Shown here: positions 29,131 to 36,494 of the stretch, piece after piece | Layout of the letters: each line of letters opens with the position of its first letter | How positions within the stretch are numbered: position 1 is the first letter of the stretch | Assembly: GCF_036170895.1 (NCBI RefSeq) | Contig: NZ_CP108036.1 | Span: forward strand, 4,216,001 to 4,280,000 | Origin: Streptomyces erythrochromogenes | Lineage (GTDB): Bacteria > Actinomycetota > Actinomycetes > Streptomycetales > Streptomycetaceae | Length of the DNA stretch: 64,000 nt | Direction of reading: 5' to 3' | Notes under the pieces: generated by a model | Databases searched by the model: none | Told to the model about the DNA's origin: nothing | Seen by the model: only the letters and a program-made list of their open reading frames with translations | Translations under genes and position numbers: made by a program

Positions 29131-31392
29131 TCAACGGTCCACTGTCTCACTCGTGCCGGACCCCTCGGTGCTTTGCGGTTCGGTGTCCGGGGACTCGTCA
29201 CTCGGCTGCGTGCTCTCCTCGGCGGCGGCGCGGGCCGCGACACGCTTGCGGCTGGCGTACATCTTGATGCCTGCCAGGACCAGGAGGAGCACACCGCCGG
29301 CGATCACGAGCATCACGGTGGGAGTGATCTCGGTGGCCTCCACGGTGAACCGGCGTTCCTTGCCGTAGGGGATGCCGTCCTTGGTGAAGAGCTGCGCCGT
29401 GACCTCGACGGGCCCGCTCGCGGTGGCGTTGGCGGGGAACTTCACCGTCTGGGTGTGGTCGCCCTGGACGGTGACCTGCTGCTCCGCCTGGCCGCTCTTG
29501 CCGAACATCAGGCGGGACGGGTTGGCGGACTTCACCCGCAGGACCAGGTCGTGCACGTCCTGCACGAGGCTGTTCTGGACGCTGACCGGGATGGTTGCGC
29601 TGTGTCCGGACAGGGTGGCGTCGGACTTGGGGATGACCTTGACCTTCTCGGTGAGACCGATCAGGTATTCCTGCACCTGGTCCCGGTAGAGGCGGGCCTC
29701 GTCGGGACGTCCTCGCCAGGAGGTCGACATCTCCCGGTTGATGGTGTTGCCGAAGGGGATTTCCACGCGGTCGGGTGCGGCGAGGATCACTTTGAAATGG
29801 TCGAGCGTGTTCTGCGTGGTGCGGATCTTCTCGAAGGCCGACACCGGCATCTCCTGCTTGCGCAGGTCCTCCGGGTACTGGCCGGCGCCCGGCACCTGGG
29901 TGGCGGCGCCCGGGTCGGGCTTGGCGGCGGCGGCCGCCTCGAGGTCCGCCGGCTGCGTCCAGCGGCCGCCCTGGAGGCCGCGTATGGCGGCGGCCATGGA
30001 CCGCGCCTGGCTGACGGTGGGCATCCGCTGCGGAGTCACGACGAAGCTGCGCTGCTCGTCGGTCCTCTGCAGGTTCAGGGCGAGGCTGTGGGCGAGGAAC
30101 CGCTGCACGGCGAGCGTGGAGGGCCCGGCGTTCAGCATGTCGCCCTCGAACGCGGTGGACAGCTCGGCGTCCGCCACGACGGCGGTGGTACCGGCCCCGA
30201 TGGGCCGGGCGGCCGACGGCGTGTAGCCGAGGGCGCCGCTCTCCATGAGGCTGTCGCTGCGGGTCAGGACGTTGTGGGCACCGGCCGAGGTGGCCACGTT
30301 GACGATCGAGGGGTCGATGGCGCCGTTCACGGGCCAGGAGAAGTCGGTGGACGCGGGGACGTGCAGAACGGTCTGCACGGCGTTCTTCGCCTTGTCGGTG
30401 GCCGGGCGCAGCTGCCCCAGGGTGCCCGAGACGTCCTTGCCGTGGTGCGCGAGGGAGGCGAGGTCGGGGTCGGCGAACGGCAGCGCGACGACCTTCTTGC
30501 CCTGGACGGCCGCTTCCAGGGAGCTCAGCCACTGCTCGGCGACGGCCTTGTTCTTGCCCTGGACGGACTTTCCGTTGGCGCCGCGGACCCGGTAGCCCTT
30601 GGTCATCGCGTCGACCGTGTAGAGCAGGTCGGGATCGATGACCCAGGTGACCGGCAGGTCCTTGCCGAGGGTGACCATCTGCTCCAGGCGGCCGCCCGGC
30701 TTGAGCTCCTCGGAGAGGGAGTCGTCGAGGAAGACCGGTGTCTGGAGCTCGTCGGACCCGGTCTCGGCCGTGACGCGGGTGGCGGAGATCAGCGGCCAGA
30801 CGTAGGTGAGCTGTGAGCGCTTGGCGGCGGCCTCGGGCTGCCAGGGCAGGAAGGTCCGCTTGATGCCCAGCACCTGCTCGGACGGCCGGCTCTCGGTCAC
30901 CCCGGACAGGGAGACACCGAGCTGGTAGACGCCGTCCTTGTCGAGTTCGAGCTTGTTGACCGGGACGGTGAGCGTGAAGTTCTGGGTGACCTTCGACGGC
31001 AGGGAGGCGATCTTCACCGCGTAGGCCGAGTCGATCTCGCCGGGGTCGGCGCCGGCCCGGAAGCCGTTGCGGTCCGCCGTCTCGTCGATGGACGAGCGGT
31101 CCGTGAGCGCGGGGCCGACCCGCAGGCCGACGTGGGCGTCGGTGATCGTCTCGGAGCCGGTGTTGACCACGGTGCCCTCGATGGTGAGGGTGTCGCCCTT
31201 CACAGGGGCACTGGGCGCCATGGAGACCAGCTGCACGTCGACGGAGGAGGCCTGCGCGGCCTCGGCCTGCGGGGCGGGGGCGTAGACGAGAGCGGCCAGC
31301 ACGGGAGTCCCGGCGAGCAGGACGATCGCGCGCCGCAGCCATCGGCGCCGGACAGGGGCGGGCGCCCCTTGGATGTCTGCCGCCTCGGCCAC
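29131..31392 (-). CDS. DUF6049 family exported, membrane-anchored protein
   Basis: 753 aa, GTG start with a GAGGGACGGG leader. An Arg-rich N-terminus (VRRRWLRRAIVLLAGTPVLAALVY) is a signal sequence ending near AEA. The long extracellular part begins with a beta-sandwich-like segment (SVDVQLVSMAPSAPVKGDTLTIEGTVVNTGSETI) and includes a glycosyl-hydrolase-like central region. A C-terminal transmembrane helix (VMLVIAGGVLLLVLAGIKMY) and an acidic cytoplasmic tail end it. Conserved upstream of murJ in actinobacteria (Rv3909 in M. tuberculosis). Function unknown; the context points to cell-wall assembly. Confidence 0.85.
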   Translation of the reverse strand: MAEAADIQGAPAPVRRRWLRRAIVLLAGTPVLAALVYAPAPQAEAAQASSVDVQLVSMAPSAPVKGDTLTIEGTVVNTGSETITDAHVGLRVGPALTDRSSIDETADRNGFRAGADPGEIDSAYAVKIASLPSKVTQNFTLTVPVNKLELDKDGVYQLGVSLSGVTESRPSEQVLGIKRTFLPWQPEAAAKRSQLTYVWPLISATRVTAETGSDELQTPVFLDDSLSEELKPGGRLEQMVTLGKDLPVTWVIDPDLLYTVDAMTKGYRVRGANGKSVQGKNKAVAEQWLSSLEAAVQGKKVVALPFADPDLASLAHHGKDVSGTLGQLRPATDKAKNAVQTVLHVPASTDFSWPVNGAIDPSIVNVATSAGAHNVLTRSDSLMESGALGYTPSAARPIGAGTTAVVADAELSTAFEGDMLNAGPSTLAVQRFLAHSLALNLQRTDEQRSFVVTPQRMPTVSQARSMAAAIRGLQGGRWTQPADLEAAAAAKPDPGAATQVPGAGQYPEDLRKQEMPVSAFEKIRTTQNTLDHFKVILAAPDRVEIPFGNTINREMSTSWRGRPDEARLYRDQVQEYLIGLTEKVKVIPKSDATLSGHSATIPVSVQNSLVQDVHDLVLRVKSANPSRLMFGKSGQAEQQVTVQGDHTQTVKFPANATASGPVEVTAQLFTKDGIPYGKERRFTVEATEITPTVMLVIAGGVLLLVLAGIKMYASRKRVAARAAAEESTQPSDESPDTEPQSTEGSGTSETVDR

Positions 31393-31578
31393 GCGCTAGC
31401 CCGTCCCTCGAAGTGTCAGTGGTCGTCTTTTGTGCGTCCACGAATGGTAACGAGGTGCGCTGTGTGCGAGTGCCGCCCCTTGCTCCACATGATCGGCACA
31501 GCCCCGCGGCGGCCGCGTACCGGGGTCGCCGATAAACGGGGCGGCCCCTGGTGGGCCGGGCACGTACCCTTTTCAGTT

Positions 31579-33045
31579 GTGCCGAACGCCAACGAAGACA
31601 ACCCCAGTGCCCTGAGTCAGGTGCAGCGCCGCGCGGTCAGTGAACTGCTGCAGGTCGCTCCTGTCGCCGACGAGCTCGGCCGCCGATTCCAGGAGGCGGG
31701 CTTCCGCCTCGCCCTGGTCGGCGGGTCCGTACGCGACGCGCTGCTCGGGCGTCTCGGCAACGATCTCGACTTCACCACCGACGCCCGCCCCGAGGACGTT
31801 CTCAAGATCGTCCGTCCGTGGGCCGACTCGGTCTGGGACGTCGGCATCGCCTTCGGCACCGTCGGGGCCCAGAAGAACGCGCGCGTCGGAGACGCTGTGC
31901 GGAACTTCCAGATCGAGGTGACGACGTACCGCTCGGAGGCCTACGACCGCACGTCGCGCAAGCCGGAGGTCTCCTACGGCGACTCGATCGACGAGGACCT
32001 CGTGCGCCGTGATTTCACGGTCAACGCGATGGCCCTGGCGCTGCCCGAGCAGGAGTTCATCGACCCGCACGGCGGCCTGGAGGACCTGGCCGCCGGCGTG
32101 CTGCGCACCCCCGGAACCCCTGAGGACTCCTTCTCCGACGATCCCCTGCGCATGTTGCGGGCGGCGCGGTTCTCGGCGCAGCTGGACTTCGAGGTCGCCC
32201 CGGAGGTCGTGGCGGCGATGAAGGCCATGTCCGACCGCATCGAGATCGTTTCCGCGGAGCGGATCCAGGGCGAGCTGAACAAGCTGATCCTGTCCGCCAA
32301 CCCGCGCCTGGGTCTGGGACTGCTGGTGGACACCGGGCTGGCCGACCGGGTGCTGCCCGAGCTGCCCGCGCTGCGGCTGGAGAGTGACGAGCACCACCGG
32401 CACAAGGACGTCTACGACCACTCGCTGATCGTGCTGGAGCAGGCCATCGCGCTGGAGGAGGACGGTCCGGACCTCGCGCTGCGGCTCGCTGCCCTGCTGC
32501 ACGACATCGGCAAGCCCCGCACCCGCCGCTTCGAGAGCGACGGCCGGGTCTCCTTCCACCACCACGAGGTCGTGGGGGCGAAGATGACCAAGAAGCGGCT
32601 GACCGCGCTGAAGTACTCCAACGACATGGTCAAGGACGTGTCGCGGCTGGTCGAGCTACACCTGCGCTTCCACGGCTACGGGGACGGCGAGTGGACCGAC
32701 TCCGCGGTGCGGCGCTACGTCCGTGACGCCGGGCCGCTGCTGGACCGTCTGCACAAGCTGACCCGGTCCGACTGCACCACGCGCAACAAGCGCAAGGCCA
32801 ACGCGCTCTCCCGCACCTACGACGGGCTGGAGCAGCGCATCGCACAGCTCCAGGAGCAGGAGGAGCTGGACGCGATCCGGCCCGACCTGGACGGCAACGA
32901 GATCATGCGCGTCCTGGACGTGGGCCCCGGGCCGGTGATCGGCAAGGCTTACGCCTTCCTGCTGGAGATGCGGCTGGAGAACGGCCCGATGGGCCATGAC
33001 GCCGCTGTTGCCGCGCTCAAGGAGTGGTGGGCGGCCCAGGCCTGA
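31579..33045 (+). CDS. pcnA: CCA tRNA nucleotidyltransferase
   Basis: 488 aa starting at GTG 31579 (VPNANEDNPSALSQVQRRAV); the frame is open far upstream, antisense to the DUF6049 gene. It adds or repairs the CCA 3' end of tRNAs. Nucleotidyltransferase motif LVGGSVRDALLGR with the DLDFTT metal-binding aspartates is at about residues 46-70. An RRDFTVNAMA motif is at about 138-147. A C-terminal HD domain follows (LLHDIGKPRTRRF). There is no Shine-Dalgarno sequence; TACCCT lies about 9 bp before the GTG, as in leaderless Streptomyces transcripts. The S. coelicolor homologue SCO3896 is reported to be the CCA enzyme. The mutT-like gene that sits next to it in M. tuberculosis is absent. Confidence 0.92.
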   Translation: MPNANEDNPSALSQVQRRAVSELLQVAPVADELGRRFQEAGFRLALVGGSVRDALLGRLGNDLDFTTDARPEDVLKIVRPWADSVWDVGIAFGTVGAQKNARVGDAVRNFQIEVTTYRSEAYDRTSRKPEVSYGDSIDEDLVRRDFTVNAMALALPEQEFIDPHGGLEDLAAGVLRTPGTPEDSFSDDPLRMLRAARFSAQLDFEVAPEVVAAMKAMSDRIEIVSAERIQGELNKLILSANPRLGLGLLVDTGLADRVLPELPALRLESDEHHRHKDVYDHSLIVLEQAIALEEDGPDLALRLAALLHDIGKPRTRRFESDGRVSFHHHEVVGAKMTKKRLTALKYSNDMVKDVSRLVELHLRFHGYGDGEWTDSAVRRYVRDAGPLLDRLHKLTRSDCTTRNKRKANALSRTYDGLEQRIAQLQEQEELDAIRPDLDGNEIMRVLDVGPGPVIGKAYAFLLEMRLENGPMGHDAAVAALKEWWAAQA

Positions 33046-33055
33046 TCCGCGAGCG

Positions 33056-33091
33056 CCGGTGCCGATGTTTCACGTGAAACATCGGCACCGG
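33056..33091. terminator. 36-bp perfect palindrome containing parS site 6, between convergent genes
   Basis: Arms of 18 bp with no spacer (CCGGTGCCGATGTTTCAC and its complement). It begins 11 bp after the pcnA stop and lies 24 bp beyond the end of the convergent MFS gene. It could form a hairpin terminator in either transcript, although it lacks a loop and a T tract. Confidence 0.5.
33067..33080. other. parS: parS site 6
   Basis: GTTTCACGTGAAAC with perfect flanks, centred in the 36-bp palindrome. Confidence 0.97.
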
Positions 33092-33111
33092 GCGGACCGG
33101 CCACGCGGGAT

Positions 33112-33125
33112 GTTTCACGTGAAAC
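33112..33125. other. parS: parS site 7 (contains a stop codon)
   Basis: GTTTCACGTGAAAC, perfect flanks, 45 bp from site 6. The TGA stop codon of the leftward MFS gene (33115-33117) lies within it. Confidence 0.97.
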
Positions 33126-34383
33126 ATCGGCTGCGCCGGCCGAGCAGCACCGCGGTCAGGGCGTAGAGAACGGACACGCAGACGAGCAGGACCACGGACT
33201 GCCCGTCGGCGGGGAGCATGAGGGCGGCTACGGCCGCCGCCCCGACGAACGCGACGTTGAACAGCACGTCGTAGACGGAGAACACCCGGCCGCGATAGTC
33301 GTCGTCCACGCGGGACTGCACTTCGGTGTCCGTGGAGATCTTGGCGCCCTGGGTGGCGAGGCCGAGGACGAACGCGGCGACCAGCATCGGACCAGGGGCG
33401 AAGAACAGGCCGAGGGCCGGTACCAGCACGGCGGAGCCCGCGGCGCAGGCGGTGATCCAGCCGAGGGTGCCCAGCCGCCCCACCATCCAAGGGGTGATGA
33501 CGGCGGCCGCGAAGAATCCGGCCCCGGAGGCGCCGACCGCGATGCCCAGGAGGGCGAGCCCCTCGGCCTCGTTGTCCGACCAGGCGTAGCGGCAGAGCAT
33601 CAGCAGCATGACGAACAGGGCCCCGTAGCAGAACCTCATCATGGTCATCGCGGTGAGCGCCCGGGCCGCCTGGCGCCGGGCGGCGAGGTGCCGGAGGCCT
33701 TCGGCCATGCCCCGCACGGTGAGGGCGATGCCTTGGGCCACCGAGGGGTGGGCCTGCCCGGCGGAGTGGTCGGGGCCGAGCAGCCCGATGGCCAGTCTCA
33801 GGGAGCCGAGGGCCGCACAGAGGTAGAGACAGGCCCCGAGGAGCACGACGAGGGCGTTGGAGCCGGACGCGAGCAGCCGGACGAGGAAGGCCAGCCCTCC
33901 GCCGGCCACGGCCGCGAGCGTCCCCGCGGTGGGGGAGAGCGCGTTCGCGGTGACCAGTTGATCGGCTCCGACGACGCGGGGCAGTGAGGCGGCCAGGCCG
34001 GCCAGCACGAAGCGGTTGACCGCGGTCACGGACAGCGCCGAGGCGTAGAACAGCCAGTCGGGTACGTGCGCGACGATCAGCACCGCGGTGATGCAGGCGA
34101 GGAAGGCCCGCAGCAGGTTGCCGTAGAGGAAGACCTGACGGCGGCGCCAGCGGTCGAGCAGCACTCCGGCGAAGGGGCCGATCACCGAGTAGGGCAGCAG
34201 CAGTACCGCCATGGCCGAGGCGATGGCCGTCGGCGAGGTCTGTTTCTCCGGGGAGAAGACGACATAGGTGGCGAGCGCGACCTGGTACACGCCGTCCGCC
34301 GCCTGGGAGAGCAGCCGTACGGCGAGCAGGTTGCGGAAGTCCCTCAGGCGCAGGAGTACGCGCAGATCACGTACGACAGGCAT
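33115..34383 (-). CDS. MFS transporter
   Basis: 422 aa from ATG 34381-34383 (MPVVRDLRVLLRLRDFRNLL); an in-frame GTG six codons earlier is an alternative, and neither has a clear ribosome-binding site. About 12 transmembrane helices. The helix 2-3 loop carries the MFS-type signature GPFAGVLLDRWRRRQVFLYG. The cytoplasmic central loop is short and basic (HLAARRQAARAL). Probably a drug or metabolite exporter of the MFS_1/MFS_3 type; substrate unknown. Its last residues and stop codon are encoded by parS site 7 (...R-C-F-T). Confidence 0.85.
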   Translation of the reverse strand: MPVVRDLRVLLRLRDFRNLLAVRLLSQAADGVYQVALATYVVFSPEKQTSPTAIASAMAVLLLPYSVIGPFAGVLLDRWRRRQVFLYGNLLRAFLACITAVLIVAHVPDWLFYASALSVTAVNRFVLAGLAASLPRVVGADQLVTANALSPTAGTLAAVAGGGLAFLVRLLASGSNALVVLLGACLYLCAALGSLRLAIGLLGPDHSAGQAHPSVAQGIALTVRGMAEGLRHLAARRQAARALTAMTMMRFCYGALFVMLLMLCRYAWSDNEAEGLALLGIAVGASGAGFFAAAVITPWMVGRLGTLGWITACAAGSAVLVPALGLFFAPGPMLVAAFVLGLATQGAKISTDTEVQSRVDDDYRGRVFSVYDVLFNVAFVGAAAVAALMLPADGQSVVLLVCVSVLYALTAVLLGRRSRCFT

Positions 34384-34402
34384 GAGGGAAAGGGTCACAT
34401 AC

Positions 34403-34441
34403 GCGGAGGGTCCCCGGGCACATTGCCCGGGGACCCTCCGC
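34403..34441 (-). terminator. Very strong terminator downstream of ino1
   Basis: An 18-bp perfect stem (GCGGAGGGTCCCCGGGCA) with a 3-nt CAT loop, 44 bp beyond the ino1 stop and just before the MFS start. It separates the two units. Confidence 0.9.
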
Positions 34442-34484
34442 GGAAGAACAGCCGAAGTCCCGGTGACAGGACTCGCGGCTTCGA

Positions 34485-35567
34485 CTAGCGCTCGACCTCG
34501 CCCTTGATGAACTTCTCGACGTTGGCCAGGGCCTCGTCGTCGAAGTACTGGACCGGCGGGGACTTCATGAAGTAGCTGGACGCCGACAGGATCGGGCCGC
34601 CGATACCGCGGTCCTTGGCGATCTTCGCGGCGCGCAGGGCGTCGATGATGACACCGGCGGAGTTCGGGGAGTCCCACACCTCGAGCTTGTACTCGAGGTT
34701 CAGCGGGACGTCGCCGAATGCGCGGCCCTCGAGGCGGACGTAGGCCCACTTGCGGTCGTCGAGCCACGCGACGTAGTCGGACGGGCCGATGTGGACGTTC
34801 TTCTCGCCCAGCTCGCGGTCGGGGATCTGCGAGGTGACGGCCTGCGTCTTGGAGATCTTCTTCGACTCGAGGCGGTCGCGCTCGAGCATGTTCTTGAAGT
34901 CCATGTTGCCGCCGACGTTGAGCTGCATGGTGCGCTCGAGACGGACACCGCGGTCTTCGAACAGCTTCGCCATCACGCGGTGCGTGATGGTGGCGCCGAC
35001 CTGCGACTTGATGTCGTCGCCGACGATCGGGACACCGGCCTCGGTGAACTTGTCGGCCCACTCCTTGGTGCCGGCGATGAAGACCGGGAGGGCGTTGACG
35101 AAGGCGACCTTGGCGTCGATGGCGCACTGCGCGTAGAACTTCGCCGCGTCCTCGGAACCGACCGGCAGGTAGCAGATCAGGACGTCGACCTCACGGTCCT
35201 TGAGGACCTGGACGATGTCGACCGGGGCCTCGGCGGACTCCTCGATCGTCTGGCGGTAGTACTTGCCCAGACCGTCGTAGGTGTGGCCGCGCTGAACGGT
35301 CACACCGGCGTTCGGGACGTCGCAGATCTTGATGGTGTTGTTCTCGCTGGCGCCGATGGCGTCCGAAAGGTCGAGGCCGACCTTCTTCGCGTCGACGTCG
35401 AACGCGGCGACGAACTCGATGTCACGCACGTGGTAGTCGCCGAACTGGACGTGCATCAGCCCAGGGACCTTGGACGCCGGGTCGGCGTCCTTGTAGTACT
35501 CGACGCCCTGCACCAGCGAGGCGGCGCAGTTGCCCACGCCGACGATGGCTACGCGAACCGAACCCAT
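34485..35567 (-). CDS. ino1: Inositol-3-phosphate synthase
   Basis: 360 aa from ATG 35565-35567 ([21 protein letters not shown]) with a GGGAGC leader; the 36-codon upstream extension overlaps the padR gene out of frame. Converts glucose 6-phosphate to inositol 1-phosphate with catalytic NAD, feeding mycothiol and phosphatidylinositol synthesis in actinobacteria. The NAD-binding motif is VGVGNCA. The conserved core segments [16 protein letters not shown] and [11 protein letters not shown] contain active-site lysines. The length is the short actinobacterial/archaeal type. It is 49 bp downstream of padR in the same orientation. Confidence 0.95.
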   Translation of the reverse strand: MGSVRVAIVGVGNCAASLVQGVEYYKDADPASKVPGLMHVQFGDYHVRDIEFVAAFDVDAKKVGLDLSDAIGASENNTIKICDVPNAGVTVQRGHTYDGLGKYYRQTIEESAEAPVDIVQVLKDREVDVLICYLPVGSEDAAKFYAQCAIDAKVAFVNALPVFIAGTKEWADKFTEAGVPIVGDDIKSQVGATITHRVMAKLFEDRGVRLERTMQLNVGGNMDFKNMLERDRLESKKISKTQAVTSQIPDRELGEKNVHIGPSDYVAWLDDRKWAYVRLEGRAFGDVPLNLEYKLEVWDSPNSAGVIIDALRAAKIAKDRGIGGPILSASSYFMKSPPVQYFDDEALANVEKFIKGEVER

Positions 35568-35616
35568 TCCGGTTGCTCCCTGTTTGTTCTCGGACGAGGT
35601 CTGCAAGCTGCAGTCC

Positions 35617-36219
35617 TCATTTTTCGGTTTCGTCGGACGGACCGGATCGTCTGCGATCGCGTCCCGCCCGCTCACTCTCGATGAGCTCGTTCAGCCAGCG
35701 CACTTCGCGCTCCACGGACTCCATGCCGTGCCGCTGCAGCTCAAGCGTGTAGTCATCGAGGCGCTCCCGCGTTCGGGCGAGGGAGGCGCGCATCTTCTCC
35801 AGGCGCTCCTCCAGCCGGCTGCGGCGGCCCTCCAGTACCCGCATGCGCACGTCTCGTTCGGTCTGGCCGAAGAAGGCGAAGCGGGCGGCGAAGGACTCGT
35901 CCTCCCAGGTCTCGGGGCCCGTGTGGGAGAGGAGCTCCTCGAAGTGCTCCTTACCCGCGGCCGTCAACCGGTAGACGATCTTGGCGCGGCGCCCTGCGAG
36001 TGAAGCGGCGAGAGCGTCTTCCGGGGCGTTGCCCGGTTCTTCGATCAACCAGCCGTTGGCGACGAGCGTCTTGAGGCAGGGGTAGAGCGTCCCGTAGCTG
36101 AAGGCCCTGAACACTCCCAGCGAGGTGTTGAGCCGCTTGCGCAGCTCATAGCCGTGCATGGGGGATTCGCGGACCAGTCCGAGGACGGCGAATTCGAGGA
36201 TGCCGGAGCGTCTGCTCAT
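35617..36219 (-). CDS. PadR family transcriptional regulator
   Basis: 200 aa. The N-terminal winged helix ([52 protein letters not shown], about residues 7-60) is typical PadR. A long charged coiled C-terminus (about 115-185, [23 protein letters not shown]) provides dimerisation. It precedes ino1 by 49 bp with no terminator, so the two are probably one operon (Rv0047c-ino1 in M. tuberculosis). A perfect ATGT...ACAT palindrome 43-61 bp upstream is the likely autoregulatory operator. Ligand unknown. Confidence 0.92.
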   Translation of the reverse strand: MSRRSGILEFAVLGLVRESPMHGYELRKRLNTSLGVFRAFSYGTLYPCLKTLVANGWLIEEPGNAPEDALAASLAGRRAKIVYRLTAAGKEHFEELLSHTGPETWEDESFAARFAFFGQTERDVRMRVLEGRRSRLEERLEKMRASLARTRERLDDYTLELQRHGMESVEREVRWLNELIESERAGRDRRRSGPSDETEK

Positions 36220-36261
36220 CCGCCTGCCTCTCCTCCACCCCTGAGTCTTTATGTCGAGCTG

Positions 36262-36280
36262 ATGTATCGACTCGATACAT
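36262..36280. promoter_or_regulatory. Candidate PadR operator
   Basis: ATGTATCGACTCGATACAT: perfect 9-bp arms around one base, with the ATGT/ACAT ends typical of PadR-family operators. It lies between padR and the divergent penicillin-binding protein gene, and looser TATCG/CGATA half-sites lie at 36285-36290 and 36306-36310. The rest of 36220-36494 must hold promoters for both genes. Confidence 0.7.
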
Positions 36281-36494
36281 CCAGACGATAGAACGGGCCG
36301 CCCCTATCGACAAGGGGAGACATGGTGACCGGCATCACATCACCGATTCGCACCAGGCAGGTTGCCTGATTTGGGGTGAACTTCGGCACTGGGCGGGTTT
36401 TGAGCGTGCGTAGTCTGTGCGCCATGACACCGGGGGGAACCGGAATTCATCTGCCGCTTCCAGGCCACTCGCCTGCCCGAGGAGTAGTCGTTCG

